DNA from: Streptomyces venezuelae
Lineage (GTDB): Bacteria > Actinomycetota > Actinomycetes > Streptomycetales > Streptomycetaceae
Direction of reading: 5' to 3'
NCBI RefSeq assembly: GCF_008642275.1
Contig: NZ_CP029189.1
Coordinates: 496,001-560,000, forward strand
Length of the DNA: 64,000 bases
Position numbers and translations under genes: made by a program. Of the stretch, positions 37,461 to 46,571 are shown in pieces. Below the pieces are notes generated by a model. It saw nothing but the letters and a program-made list of their open reading frames with translations, searched no databases and was not told where the DNA came from. Each line of letters begins with the position of its first letter. Positions within the stretch are counted from its first letter, which is position 1.

Positions 37461-38533
37461 TGCTCCTGGGGCGGTACGGCGACCGTGTCGTGCTGCGGTC
37501 CGCCGAGCACGACCTTCAGGGCGCCGGTTTCGCCGGCGCTGGAGAAGACGTCGTACGCCTCTTCCATCTGGTCGAGCTCGAAGCGGTGGGTGACCATCGC
37601 GGCCCCGGGCAGGCGGCCGGCGGCCATCATGCGGAGCAGCATGGGGGTGGAGTGGGTGTCGACGAGGCCGGTGGTGATGGTGACGTCCTTGATCCAGAGG
37701 TCTTCGAGGTGGAGGACGGCAGGCTTGCCGTGGACGCCGATGTTGGCGACCCGTCCGCCCGGGCGGACCATCCGGGTGCACATCTCGAACGCCTCGGGCA
37801 CGCCGACGGCCTCGATGACCACGTCCGCGCCGAGCCCGTCGGTGAGGTCCTCCACCAGCCGCTCGGGCTCTTCGTCCGCGCTCGCGGTGGCATCGGCGCC
37901 GAGATCGCGTGCGGCGGCGAGCCGGGACGCGGCGAGGTCGACGGCGATGATCCGCCCGGGGCTGTAGAGCTGTGCGGTGGCGATGGCGGCCAGGCCGATG
38001 GGTCCGGCGCCGACCACGACCACAGTGTCGCCGGGGCGCACGTTGCCGTTGAGCACGCCGACCTCGTAGGAGGTCGGGAAGATGTCGGCGAGCAGCACGG
38101 CGTCGTGGCTGGCCAGGGCGCTGGGGAGCGGGTGGACGGAGAGGTCCGCGAAGGGGACGCGTACGTATTCGGCCTGGGTGCCGTCGATGGTGTGGCCCAG
38201 TACCCAGCCTCCGCCTCCGCGGCACTGGCCGTAGTGGCCCTCTCGGCAGAAGCGGCAGCGACCGCATGCGGAGATGCAGGAGATCAGGACGCGGTCGCCA
38301 GGGCGGACGCTACGGACGTCTCCGCCGGTCTCGACGACGGTCCCGACGGCCTCGTGGCCCAGGATCCGCCCCGGAGTGACTTCGGGGACGTCGCCCTTGA
38401 CGATGTGCAGGTCGGTGCCGCAGATGGTGACGGCGTCGACCCGGACGATCGCGTCGGCGGCGTCCTTGATCGAGGGGTCCGGGACGTCCTGCCAGGAGGT
38501 TTGTCCGGGCCCGTGGAAGACGAGTGCCTTCAT
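37457..38533 (-). CDS. Zinc-dependent alcohol dehydrogenase (MDR family)
   Basis: The 358-residue protein has catalytic-zinc residues in [20 protein letters not shown] and [13 protein letters not shown]. The structural-zinc cysteine cluster is [17 protein letters not shown]. The NAD-binding motif is [17 protein letters not shown]. These place it with class III/Tdh-like medium-chain dehydrogenases. Under low oxygen it could re-oxidise NADH by reducing an aldehyde or ketone; the substrate is unknown. It is first in a five-gene minus-strand unit and is preceded by the boxes at 38605-38640, 71 bp upstream. Confidence 0.93.
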   Translation of the reverse strand: MKALVFHGPGQTSWQDVPDPSIKDAADAIVRVDAVTICGTDLHIVKGDVPEVTPGRILGHEAVGTVVETGGDVRSVRPGDRVLISCISACGRCRFCREGHYGQCRGGGGWVLGHTIDGTQAEYVRVPFADLSVHPLPSALASHDAVLLADIFPTSYEVGVLNGNVRPGDTVVVVGAGPIGLAAIATAQLYSPGRIIAVDLAASRLAAARDLGADATASADEEPERLVEDLTDGLGADVVIEAVGVPEAFEMCTRMVRPGGRVANIGVHGKPAVLHLEDLWIKDVTITTGLVDTHSTPMLLRMMAAGRLPGAAMVTHRFELDQMEEAYDVFSSAGETGALKVVLGGPQHDTVAVPPQEQ

Positions 38534-38604
38534 GGCGCGGCCTTCTCTCTGTGTGTGCGGGAGGGGTCACCGTCAGGCTGTGCCTGCGTCCCTCCCTCCC
38601 GCTT

Positions 38605-38640
38605 GGGCCGGTCGGCCCCTACCCGGGACCGGTCGGTCCC
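38605..38640. promoter_or_regulatory. Paired OsdR/DevR-like boxes between two divergent operons
   Basis: GGGCCGGTCGGCCCC (38605-38619) and GGGACCGGTCGGTCCC (38625-38640) start 20 bp apart. They lie 71 bp before the alcohol dehydrogenase start (minus) and 66 bp before the beta-CASP gene (plus), an almost symmetrical position. This is the best-conserved pair in the window. Confidence 0.78.
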
Positions 38641-38706
38641 CAGCTGACAGGGCGCTGCGGTGCGACGGTGGAGACCGGCATCCGTTCCGAAAGGAGGGCT
38701 GCTGCC

Positions 38707-40134
38707 ATGTCCCAGTCAGCCCCGTCCCATGCTTCCGCCCGCCCGGCCCTGCTGAGGTTCCTCGGCGGTGTACGGACGGTCACCGGCAGCAAGTTCCTGG
38801 TCGAGAGCGACCACGCCCGGATCCTCGTCGACTGCGGACTCTTCCAGGGTGTCGCGGACCTACGGCGCCGCAACTGGGACAGGCTGCCCTGCGACGCCTC
38901 GGACATCCACGCCGTCGTCGTGACGCACGCCCACCTGGACCACTGCGGGTACCTGCCGCGACTGGTCCGGCACGGCTTCCGCGGTCCGGTCCTGATGAGC
39001 GCGGCCACTGCCCGGCTCGCGGAGATCGTGCTGCGCGACAGCGCGAGGCTGCAGATGGAGGCCGCCGAGCACGCAAACCAGCACGGCTGGTCCAAGCACC
39101 GGCCCGCCAAGCCGCTCTACGACGATGACGACGTCGACCACACGATCAAGTACTTCGACCCGGTATCGGTGGGCAGCGTGATCGAGATCATGGCCGGCAC
39201 GAAGCTGATGCTGCACCACGGCGGTCACATCCTCGGCTCCGCCTGGGGGCACCTGACCCTGGAGGACGGCCACACCCTGGCCGTCAGCGGCGACCTCGGC
39301 CGCCCCGGCCACCCGCTCCTCCTGCCGCCCGAGCCTTTCTCCGGCGCCGACGTCCTGCTGATGGAGTCGACGTACGGCAACCGCCGCCACGACCACGAGA
39401 GCGCCCGCAGGGAATTCGCCTCGGTGATCACCCGCGCCCTGTCCCGTGGCGGGACCGTGGTCATCCCGGCCTTCGCGATCGACCGCACCGAGGTCGTCCT
39501 GCACGAGCTCGCCACCCTGCGCAGGGACGGCACCCTGCCCCGCCACGTACCGGTCTACGTCGACAGCCCCATGGCCCTGGCCGCACTGGACGTCTACCGC
39601 GACGCCGTACGGACCCGCTCGCCCGAACTACGCCCCGAGATCCTCGCCCAGGGCGAGGCTGCGATCAGCCCGGAGCCCTTCCAGGCCGCCCGGACCGTCC
39701 AGGAGTCGATCGACATCAACAATTCCACCGGGCCGGCGATCATCGTCTCCTCCGCCGGCATGGCCACCGGCGGTCGCGTCCTGCACCACCTCCACCGGAT
39801 CCTGCCCGACCCCCGCAATGCCGTGGTCATCGTCGGCTTCGCCGCCGCCGGCACCCGCGCCCGCGACCTCGTGGACGGCGCCCGCACGCTCAAGATGTTC
39901 GGCGAGTACGTTCCCGTACGCGCCGAAGTCGCCGACGTCCCGCACTTCTCCGCACACGCCGACGCCGGCCAGATCATCGACTGGCTGCGAGGCGCCCCGG
40001 CCCCGGCCCCGCACACCACCTACCTCGTCCACGGCGAGGAGAGCGCCGCCGAGACCCTGCGCGACCGGATCGACGACGAACTGGGCTGGACGGCCGTCGT
40101 ACCCAAGTCCGGGGAGGCCGTCCTGGTCCGCTGA
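38707..40134 (+). CDS. MBL-fold beta-CASP metallo-hydrolase (RNA-processing type)
   Basis: The ATG follows AAGGAGGGC and gives 475 residues. The metallo-beta-lactamase core has [20 protein letters not shown] (HxHxDH zinc motif), then [14 protein letters not shown] and VSGDLG. The beta-CASP cap has ESTYGNRRH and [15 protein letters not shown], and the C-terminal motifs are [15 protein letters not shown] and [16 protein letters not shown]. Relatives such as CPSF73-like, archaeal aCPSF and TTHA0252 are zinc-dependent RNA endo/exonucleases. Expression from the divergent box pair at 38605 suggests an RNA-turnover role in dormancy. Confidence 0.92.
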   Translation: MSQSAPSHASARPALLRFLGGVRTVTGSKFLVESDHARILVDCGLFQGVADLRRRNWDRLPCDASDIHAVVVTHAHLDHCGYLPRLVRHGFRGPVLMSAATARLAEIVLRDSARLQMEAAEHANQHGWSKHRPAKPLYDDDDVDHTIKYFDPVSVGSVIEIMAGTKLMLHHGGHILGSAWGHLTLEDGHTLAVSGDLGRPGHPLLLPPEPFSGADVLLMESTYGNRRHDHESARREFASVITRALSRGGTVVIPAFAIDRTEVVLHELATLRRDGTLPRHVPVYVDSPMALAALDVYRDAVRTRSPELRPEILAQGEAAISPEPFQAARTVQESIDINNSTGPAIIVSSAGMATGGRVLHHLHRILPDPRNAVVIVGFAAAGTRARDLVDGARTLKMFGEYVPVRAEVADVPHFSAHADAGQIIDWLRGAPAPAPHTTYLVHGEESAAETLRDRIDDELGWTAVVPKSGEAVLVR

Positions 40135-40228
40135 CGGGGCCGGACGGCCCCGGCGGTGTGCACCGCGCGGCCCTCCCGGACACGGTGGCCCACCGACCAG
40201 GGTGGATGCGAAGGGTTGGAGGCACTCC

Positions 40229-40561
40229 ATGAGCACCATGCACAGCATCCTCGGAGCGATGGCACCGGAAGCCCGCGAGGCCCTGCTCGCCCACTCCCAC
40301 CCCGTGACCTTCCCGGCCGGCACCCGCATCTTCAACGAACGTCGGCAAGCCGAGAAGTTCTGGATCATCCAGTGCGGCACCGTGGGCCTCGACACCCACG
40401 TCCCCGGCCACAAGAACGTGGTCGAGGACTCGGCCGTCGGCCGCTCCGTCTCCACCGCTGTGGCCGCCGTCATCGCAGACCGGCTCGACTCCGCCCGCAC
40501 CCGACTCCTCGACCTGTCCGCCCCTCACGGCAGCGGCACCCCGCTCGCCTACGCACGCTGA
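40229..40561 (+). CDS. Cyclic nucleotide-binding-fold protein with internal in-frame deletion
   Basis: The 110-residue product is a shortened paralogue of the 154-residue protein at 8353. Both share VTFPAGTRIFNERRQAEKFW-type N termini, the segment IIQCGTVGLDTHVPG, and a matching C-terminal helix (IADRLDSARTRLLDLSAPHG). About 45 residues that form the core barrel strands between them are missing, without loss of frame. The protein may not fold as a normal cNMP domain. The ATG lies downstream of GGAGGCACTCC. It is followed 10 bp later by a CBS-BON gene, as at 8353/8843. Confidence 0.78.
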   Translation: MSTMHSILGAMAPEAREALLAHSHPVTFPAGTRIFNERRQAEKFWIIQCGTVGLDTHVPGHKNVVEDSAVGRSVSTAVAAVIADRLDSARTRLLDLSAPHGSGTPLAYAR

Positions 40562-40571
40562 GGACCTCGCC

Positions 40572-41225
40572 ATGACCTCCACCCCGTACACCGTCGCCGA
40601 CGTCATGACCACCAAGGTCATCGCCGTCACCCCCTCGACCGGCTTCAAGGACATCGCCACCGCGATGGAGCGGTGGAAGGTGACCGCCCTCCCCGTCATC
40701 GAGGGCGAGGGCCACGTCGTCGGCGTCGTCTCCGAAGCCGATCTCTTGCCCAAGGAGGAGTTCCACGAGCACCGCCCGGGCCTGATCGAACAGATGCGCC
40801 GCCTGGGCGACACCGCCAAGGCCGGCTCCACCCGAGCCGAGAACCTGATGACCACCCCGGCCGTCACGATCCGCCCCGATGCCACCCTGCCTCAGGCCGC
40901 GCGTCTCATGGCCGACCGGCACATCAAGCGACTCCCTGTCGTCGACGCCGACGGCACCCTCAAGGGCATCGTCAGCCGCGCCGACCTCCTCAAGGTCTTC
41001 CTCCGCACCGACGAAGAACTCGCCACCGAGATCCGCCGCACCGTCGTAGACCGCCTCTTTCCCCTCTCCCACGAAGCCGTCAAGGTCACCGTGGCACAAG
41101 GTGTCGCCACGCTGACCGGCGAGGTTCGCGACGGCGACCTGATCCCCCTCGCCGAACGCCTCACCCACTCCGTCGAGGGCATGGTGGACGTCCACTGCCG
41201 ACTGGTTGCACCGGCCAGGGCGTGA
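40572..41225 (+). CDS. CBS-pair protein with C-terminal BON domain
   Basis: The 217-residue protein has CBS motifs VADVMTTKVIAVTPSTGFKD and ENLMTTPAVTIRPDATLPQA, and a BON segment (HEAVKVTVAQGVATLTGEVR). It is the closest relative of the CBS protein at 8843; both share VVGVVSEADLLPKEEF and the long linker before the second CBS motif. This indicates that the cNMP-fold/CBS pair was duplicated. It ends the plus-strand unit beta-CASP, truncated cNMP-fold, CBS that starts from the 38605 boxes, and it marks the right edge of the dormancy island. Confidence 0.9.
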   Translation: MTSTPYTVADVMTTKVIAVTPSTGFKDIATAMERWKVTALPVIEGEGHVVGVVSEADLLPKEEFHEHRPGLIEQMRRLGDTAKAGSTRAENLMTTPAVTIRPDATLPQAARLMADRHIKRLPVVDADGTLKGIVSRADLLKVFLRTDEELATEIRRTVVDRLFPLSHEAVKVTVAQGVATLTGEVRDGDLIPLAERLTHSVEGMVDVHCRLVAPARA

Positions 41226-41501
41226 AGTCCGACCGCGGAGCTGTGCCGGGCCATGCCGCGCAGAGCCCGTACCAACGAGGGAGCGGCGGCCGGTCCGTCC
41301 AACGCTGCTGCCCCAGTTCCGGCGGGGCCCTGTCCGACGCCGGGCACCAGCCGCACGCACCCCTTCCCCGACCGGCGACCGTTCTGACGCGCGCCCGGGA
41401 CCGAACGCACGTCAGCCATCCGGCTCGACGAAAAGTTCGCACGCACGTCCGGTGACAACAACGGTCGTCATGTGCCGACTATCGTTGTGAGTCACAACGC
41501 T
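41226..41501. other. Intergenic region at the right edge of the island
   Basis: This 276-bp region lies between the convergent CBS and acyl-CoA dehydrogenase genes. I found no supported gene, strong terminator hairpin, tRNA fragment or direct repeat that would mark an integration site. Confidence 0.5.
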
Positions 41502-42692
41502 CTAGCGGCGTACGCGCGGCATGCCGAGGCCGATCCAGGAGATGATCTCGCGCTGGATCTCGTTGTTGCCCCCGCCGAAGGTGAAGATCACGGCGCTGCG
41601 GTAGCCGCGTTCGAGCTCTCCGTGCAGGACCGCGCCCGCCGAGCCGTCCTTGAGGGAGCCGGCCGCGCCGACGATCTCCATCAGCCAGGCGTACGCGTCC
41701 CGGCGGGCCTCCGAGCCGTACACCTTGACCGCGGAGGCGTCCTGCGGGGTGAGGGTGCCGGCCTGGACCGCGCCCACCATCTGCCAGTTGAGCAGCTTCA
41801 TCGCGTCGAGCCGGGCATGGGTGCGCGCGAGGCGGCCGCGGACCCAGGAGAGGTCGATCACCCGGCGGCCGTCGGCGAGTTTCGTCGCGGCGGCCCAGCG
41901 CTGGACGTCGTGGAGGGCCCGGATCGCCATCGTGCCGTGTGCGGCGAGGGTGACGCGTTCGTGGTTGAGCTGGTTGGTGATCAGGCGCCAGCCCTTGTTC
42001 TCCTGGCCGACGCGGCGGCTCGCCGGGACGCGGATGTTCTCGTAGTAGCTGGCGGTGGTGTCGTGTGAGGCGAGGGTGTTGATGAGGGTGCAGGAGTAGC
42101 CGGGGTCCGAGGTCGGAACCAGCAGCATCGTGATGCCCTTGTGGGCGGGGGCGTCGGGGTCGGTGCGTACGGCGAGCCAGACCCAGTCCGCGGTGTCCCC
42201 GTTGGTGGTCCATATCTTCTGGCCGTTGACCAGGTAGGTGCCGGTCTCCTCGTCGCCCTCGCGCACGGCCTTGCACCTGAGCGCCGCGAGGTCGGTGCCG
42301 GCGTCGGGCTCGCTGTAGCCGATGGCGAAGTCGATCTCCCCGGCGAGGATCTTCGGCAGGAAGTACGCCTTCTGCTCGTCGGTGCCGAACTGCATGATGG
42401 TCGGCCCGACGGTGTTGAGCGCCATCAGGGGCAGCGGTACGACGGCCTGAGCGGCCTCGTCGAAGAAGATGAACTGGTCCATCGGGGTCATCCCGCGGCC
42501 GCCGTACTCCTCCGGCCAGCCGACCCCGAGCCAGCCGTCGGCGCCGAGCCGGCGGATGGTGTCCCGGTAGAAGCGCTTCTGGGCGGCCGGGTCCTCGTAG
42601 CGGGCGTAGACGTCCTGCGGCACGAGCTCGGCGAAGTAGGCGCGCAGTTCGGTGCGCAACTGCTGCTGCTCAGGCGTGTATTCGAGGTGCAC
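41502..42692 (-). CDS. Acyl-CoA dehydrogenase
   Basis: A GTG at 42692 (VHLEYTPEQQQLRTELRAYF) gives 396 residues. Signatures are FAIGYSEPDAGTDLAALRCK (FAD/substrate loop), VNGQKIWTTNGDTADWVWLA and GGGNNEIQREIISWIGLGMP near the C terminus. The enzyme should oxidise an acyl-CoA or related thioester with FAD, passing electrons to ETF. The subfamily resembles actinobacterial FadE proteins for long or steroid-derived side chains, but the substrate is unknown. No beta-oxidation partners are adjacent. It is divergent from a DinB gene. Confidence 0.92.
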   Translation of the reverse strand: MHLEYTPEQQQLRTELRAYFAELVPQDVYARYEDPAAQKRFYRDTIRRLGADGWLGVGWPEEYGGRGMTPMDQFIFFDEAAQAVVPLPLMALNTVGPTIMQFGTDEQKAYFLPKILAGEIDFAIGYSEPDAGTDLAALRCKAVREGDEETGTYLVNGQKIWTTNGDTADWVWLAVRTDPDAPAHKGITMLLVPTSDPGYSCTLINTLASHDTTASYYENIRVPASRRVGQENKGWRLITNQLNHERVTLAAHGTMAIRALHDVQRWAAATKLADGRRVIDLSWVRGRLARTHARLDAMKLLNWQMVGAVQAGTLTPQDASAVKVYGSEARRDAYAWLMEIVGAAGSLKDGSAGAVLHGELERGYRSAVIFTFGGGNNEIQREIISWIGLGMPRVRR

Positions 42693-42821
42693 GGCCCCTC
42701 CGGGGGTCTCGCGGTCCAGCCGGTCGCTGTGGTGGTGGCGGCGGTCAGAGTAGAACCTGTTACAAGAATTCGGAAGGACCCGGATAGCGGCCGTTCGGGA
42801 CCGGCGGCGATAATCGCGACC

Positions 42822-43373
42822 ATGACGAGCCCTCGCAGCAGAGCGGAATTCTTCGTGGAGCCCGAGCGGGACGGTCGCTTCAGCGGCCCGGCGACCGGTG
42901 ACGAGCGGCGGATGCTGGTCGCCTTCCTGGCGGACCATCGCGCCACCCTGGAACTCAAGTGCGCGGGCGTCGGAGCGGAGTTGGCGCGCCGCTCGGTGGA
43001 GCCCTCCACACTGTCCCTGCTCGGACTGGTCCGGCACCTGGCCGATACGGAGCGCCGCTGGTTCCGGCAGGTGCTGGCGGGCCAGGACGCACCGCCCCAC
43101 TTCTCCTCGGCGGAGGAACCCGACGGCGACTTCGACGGGGCAGCGCCCGGCCCCGAGGCGGCGGAGGCGGCCTGGGAGGCATGGCGTGCCGAAGTGGCCT
43201 TCGCCGAGCGCTTCGTGGCCGAGGCGCCCCATCTGGACGTCGAGGCCGTCGACGCGTGGCGCGGGAAGGTGTCGCTGCGCTGGGTGCTGATCCACATGGT
43301 CGAGGAGTACGCACGGCACAACGGGCACGCCGACCTGCTGCGCGAGCGGATCGACGGGGCGATAGGCATCTGA
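42822..43373 (+). CDS. DinB-superfamily (DUF664) protein
   Basis: The 183-residue protein is a four-helix bundle of the DinB/DUF664 type. Candidate metal-site histidines occur in LGLVRHLADTERRWFRQVLA, and in WVLIHMVEEYARHNGHADLL near the C terminus. Related proteins include mycothiol-dependent transferases of actinobacteria, so a thiol-transferase role is possible but not shown. It faces away from the acyl-CoA dehydrogenase with a 129-bp intergenic region, and is followed by an unrelated hypothetical gene. Confidence 0.88.
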   Translation: MTSPRSRAEFFVEPERDGRFSGPATGDERRMLVAFLADHRATLELKCAGVGAELARRSVEPSTLSLLGLVRHLADTERRWFRQVLAGQDAPPHFSSAEEPDGDFDGAAPGPEAAEAAWEAWRAEVAFAERFVAEAPHLDVEAVDAWRGKVSLRWVLIHMVEEYARHNGHADLLRERIDGAIGI

Positions 43374-43473
43374 GAGCGCCCGGCCGCCCGGTCCGGGTGA
43401 TCTGCCGCCAACTCGCATGAAAGGCAACGCAGTTCCGGTACCTGCCGCACAATGGGCGTACATGGAGGCGGAC

Positions 43474-44160
43474 ATGGACATCGACGCATGGCGGCGCGAG
43501 GACCCCGAGTTCACGCGGGCGGTGACACAGATCCACGAGCCGGGTGCGCTCCCCACCGACCCCGGGATCCCGGACCGGCACGCCTACTGGGAGCTGCTCC
43601 CGCCGGACGTACGGGCCCGGCTGCTGGAGAAGGCCGGCCGGTGCCTGACCTGGTGGGCCGGGCCGGATGCCGACGGGCGTCCCGGCGCGCTGGCGGTCGG
43701 TGACCGCGGGCTGTGCCGGGTCGGCCAGGTGCTGCGGGACGGGGTGGCGGAGTTCCGCGGGCAGCGCACCCGGGTGGAGCCGGGCTCGCTGCGCAGCCGG
43801 ACCTTCGACGGGAGCCCCGCACCGGACGGGCGGGCCACCGCCCCGGGTCTGCCGGGGGCTCCGGTGCTGCGCCTGGAACTGGACCCCGGGGCCCAGGGTG
43901 TGCTCGGCCATTTCCCGCTGCCCGTGCAGGACTTCCTGCAGCGTCCGTTCCTCGCCGGGGAGGCCCGTGTCACCGCCGACTGGTACTACGACGAGACCGT
44001 CGAGCCCGAGCGGACCACCTGGTTCGTCGCCCTGGTCCTGTCCACCGAACGCGCCCTGACGCTCGCCGAGGGGACCCGGTCCCTGGACCGGGGCCGCCGC
44101 CCGGACCAGGCCAAATGGCACGGGATCCAGTACCACCAGGCCCGGCTCGCACCGCGCTGA
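43474..44160 (+). CDS. Conserved hypothetical protein, unknown function
   Basis: I chose the ATG at 43474 because GGAGGCGGAC directly precedes it; ATGs at 43417 and 43462 are in frame but less well placed. The 228-residue protein has no signal or membrane segment. Notable stretches are CLTWWAGPDADGRPGALAVG, LGHFPLPVQDFLQRPFLAGE and DWYYDETVEPERTTWFVALV, which suggest a compact alpha/beta domain rich in aromatic residues. I recognise no family. It ends 23 bp from the convergent gene at 44184. Confidence 0.72.
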   Translation: MDIDAWRREDPEFTRAVTQIHEPGALPTDPGIPDRHAYWELLPPDVRARLLEKAGRCLTWWAGPDADGRPGALAVGDRGLCRVGQVLRDGVAEFRGQRTRVEPGSLRSRTFDGSPAPDGRATAPGLPGAPVLRLELDPGAQGVLGHFPLPVQDFLQRPFLAGEARVTADWYYDETVEPERTTWFVALVLSTERALTLAEGTRSLDRGRRPDQAKWHGIQYHQARLAPR

Positions 44161-44183
44161 GGTCCGTCCCGGCCGGCCCGGTG

Positions 44184-44723
44184 TCAGGTGAAGAGGTACA
44201 GGACGTCGAAGTGGACGAGGTCACGGGCCGTGTCGAAGAGGTACCGGCCCGAGGGGAGCCCGTCCGAGGCCTGGCTGTCGGCGCCCTGGCGGTTCGCCGA
44301 CGCGTCGAACCCGGGGCTGTGCTGCCAGGCCGCGGCGGCGGGCAGGTGCTGCTTCAAAGCGGCGGGCACGCCGGAGGGCGCGCCGACGGCGGCGAAGGCG
44401 TGCTCGGGGCGGCCGGTGATCGCGGCCGCGCCTCCGGCGGCCAGGCGGGCGACACCGACCACGCGGACCCGGGAGTCGGGGCCCGGAATGCTCCGGCTGT
44501 CACCCGTGTCGTCGATGTCGTAGCCCAGCCAGTGCGCGTCGGTCAGCTCGCCCAGGAAGGGCCCGAGCCGCCGGTTCAGCGGTTCCAGGTCGCTGCGGAC
44601 CTCGGGCCGGAGCGGCGGCTCCGGCCACAGGAGGTAGGTCAGGCCCGCGCCCACCGTCAGCAGCGGGACTCCGGCGATCATCAGGAACCGACGGCGATCC
44701 GTGCGTCCGCGCTGTGTGTCCAT
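44184..44723 (-). CDS. Exported or membrane-anchored hypothetical protein
   Basis: The 179-residue protein starts MDTQRGRTDRRRFLMIAGVP followed by a hydrophobic stretch (LLTVGAGLTYLLW). This resembles a Tat-type signal or N-terminal anchor with twin arginines. The mature part contains LTDAHWLGYDIDDTGDSRSI and a C-terminal RYLFDTARDLVHFDVLYLFT. No family is recognised. It lies 26 bp downstream of the aldolase gene on the same strand and could be the last gene of that operon. Confidence 0.7.
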   Translation of the reverse strand: MDTQRGRTDRRRFLMIAGVPLLTVGAGLTYLLWPEPPLRPEVRSDLEPLNRRLGPFLGELTDAHWLGYDIDDTGDSRSIPGPDSRVRVVGVARLAAGGAAAITGRPEHAFAAVGAPSGVPAALKQHLPAAAAWQHSPGFDASANRQGADSQASDGLPSGRYLFDTARDLVHFDVLYLFT

Positions 44724-44749
44724 GATCGCCGCCCCCGCCGCACGCCAGT

Positions 44750-45586
44750 TCAGTTCAGGGCGCTGATCATAGCCTTCGCCGTCGCCGTCATCGCCGTACG
44801 GGCCGCCGTCAGGTACGGCCGGGGGTCCGCCTCGGTCAGGTGGGTACGGATGGCCCCGGTCATCGCCACGTTGAGGGCGGTGCCGATGTTGACCTTGCGG
44901 ATGCCTCCCGCGACGGCCGCCGCGAGCTCGGCGTCCGGCAGCCCCGAGGAGCCGTGCAGGACGAGCGGCACGTCCACGGTCTTGGCCAGCCGGGCCAGCA
45001 GCACGTGGTCCAGGGCCGCGGTCCGGCTGGTCATCGCATGGCTGCTGCCGACGGCCACGGCCAGGGCGTCGACCCCGGAGTCGGCGACGAACCGCCGGGC
45101 CTCGTCGGGGTCGGTACGGGCGCCGGGCGCGTGCGGGTCGAGCGGCGCGGCGCCGTTCTTGCCTCCGACCTCGCCCAGCTCGGCCTCGATCCACAGCCCG
45201 TTGGCGTGCGCCCAGTCGGCCGCGGACCGGGTGGCCTCCAGGTTCTCGGCGTAAGGGAGTTGCGCGGCGTCGTACATCACCGAGCTGTATCCGGCGTCGC
45301 AGGCCTGCCGGAGCAGCTCGGGGCTCTTGACGTGGTCGAGGTGCAGGCCGACGGGGATCCCGGCGGCCTCCGCGCACGCGCCTGCGGCCCGCGAGATGGG
45401 CAGCAGCTGCCCGCCGCGGAACTTCACGGCGTTTTCGCTCAGCTGGAGGATGACCGGCAGGCCGGCCGCCTCGGCCCCGGCGACCACGGCCTCGGCGTGC
45501 TCCAGGGTGATGACGTTGAAGGCGGCGACGGCCCGGCCGGCCGCGGCGGCCTCCAGGACCAGGTCGCCTGCGCGGACGAGGCTCAT
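44750..45586 (-). CDS. Class II aldolase (tagatose/fructose-bisphosphate type, KbaY/GatY-like)
   Basis: The 278-residue protein has the class II aldolase pattern. Zinc ligands lie in GLHLDHVKSPELLRQACDAG and VLHGSSGLPDAELAAAVAGG. The acidic loop is LWIEAELGEVGGKNG, and the phosphate-binding end is GIRKVNIGTALNVAMTGAIR. It cleaves a ketohexose 1,6-bisphosphate to triose phosphates. Together with the overlapping SIS gene (ATGA) and the divergent DeoR-type regulator it fits an amino-sugar or tagatose pathway rather than central glycolysis. Confidence 0.9.
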   Translation of the reverse strand: MSLVRAGDLVLEAAAAGRAVAAFNVITLEHAEAVVAGAEAAGLPVILQLSENAVKFRGGQLLPISRAAGACAEAAGIPVGLHLDHVKSPELLRQACDAGYSSVMYDAAQLPYAENLEATRSAADWAHANGLWIEAELGEVGGKNGAAPLDPHAPGARTDPDEARRFVADSGVDALAVAVGSSHAMTSRTAALDHVLLARLAKTVDVPLVLHGSSGLPDAELAAAVAGGIRKVNIGTALNVAMTGAIRTHLTEADPRPYLTAARTAMTATAKAMISALN

Positions 45587-46485
45587 CGGACCGCCTCCTC
45601 GCCGGTGGTGAGGATCACCGAGCGCGTGAGGTTGCGCGGTGCGTCCGGATCCAGCTGCCGGTGCGTGGCCACAGCGAGGGCGAGGCGCTGTACGCGGACC
45701 AGTTCGGCGAGCGGGTCGAGCCGTCCGGGCACCCACTGGGAGCCGGTGGCGCGTACCTGTTCCGCCAGCCCGTCGGGGGCCTGGTCGAGGGACCAGGTGA
45801 CGGTGCCCGGCCCGGACACGCTGACGGGCCCGTGCCGGTACTCCATCGCCGGGTAGGACTCGGCCCAGGACAGCGAGGCCTCGCGCATCTTCAGGGCGGC
45901 CTCGTGGGCGAGTCCGACGCTCCAGCCGCGGCCGAGGAAGGTGAACTGGCCCCGGCCTGCGACGTCGGCGGGCAGCGGCTCGACGAGGGCGGTGCGGGCG
46001 TCGGCGACCACGGCGGGGGTGTGCCGCCCGACGTGGGCGCGCAGCAGGGTGAGGGCGGTGGTCGCGAACCGGGTCTGCACGACGGACTGTTCGTCGGCGA
46101 AGTCGAGGACGACCAGCTCGTCCGCGGCGGTCATCACCGGGGTGGCCGGGTCGCCGATGACCGCGGTGGTGGGCACGCCCGCGTCCCTCAGTCCGGCCAG
46201 CAGGTCCAGTACCTCGGTCGTGGTCCCGGACCGGGTCAGGGCGACCACCCGGTCGTAGCGGCGGTGGCGCGGGAACTCGGATGCGGGGAAGGCGTCGGTC
46301 TCGCCCTGTCCGGACTCCTCCCGCAGCACGGCGGCCGCCTGGGCCATGTAGTACGAGGTACCGCACCCGACGATCGCGGTGCGCTCCCCCGGCTGCGGGA
46401 GCACCGGCCGGCGGGCCGGGGCCAGTTCGGCGGCCCGCTCCCAGCATGCGGGCTGCGTGCCCAACTCGTACGCGACGTGACTCAT
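45583..46485 (-). CDS. SIS-domain sugar isomerase/deaminase (AgaS-like)
   Basis: The 300-residue protein carries two SIS phosphosugar-binding motifs: AIVGCGTSYYMAQAAAVLRE with VVALTRSGTTTEVLDLLAGL, and FLGRGWSVGLAHEAALKMRE with YPAMEYRHGPVSVSG. The layout is that of AgaS or the isomerase half of GlmS. A likely role is isomerisation and deamination of an amino-sugar phosphate, feeding the aldolase encoded next to it. GAGGGAGCC precedes the ATG. The regulator at 46697 is transcribed divergently and presumably represses this operon. Confidence 0.9.
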   Translation of the reverse strand: MSHVAYELGTQPACWERAAELAPARRPVLPQPGERTAIVGCGTSYYMAQAAAVLREESGQGETDAFPASEFPRHRRYDRVVALTRSGTTTEVLDLLAGLRDAGVPTTAVIGDPATPVMTAADELVVLDFADEQSVVQTRFATTALTLLRAHVGRHTPAVVADARTALVEPLPADVAGRGQFTFLGRGWSVGLAHEAALKMREASLSWAESYPAMEYRHGPVSVSGPGTVTWSLDQAPDGLAEQVRATGSQWVPGRLDPLAELVRVQRLALAVATHRQLDPDAPRNLTRSVILTTGEEAVR

Positions 46486-46571
46486 TCAGGCTCCCTCGTG
46501 CGGCGGGCGGGACTGGATGTGCAGGGCGTGGAGCGTTCTACGTGCGGTGTGTGGCATCCGCATGGGACTTC

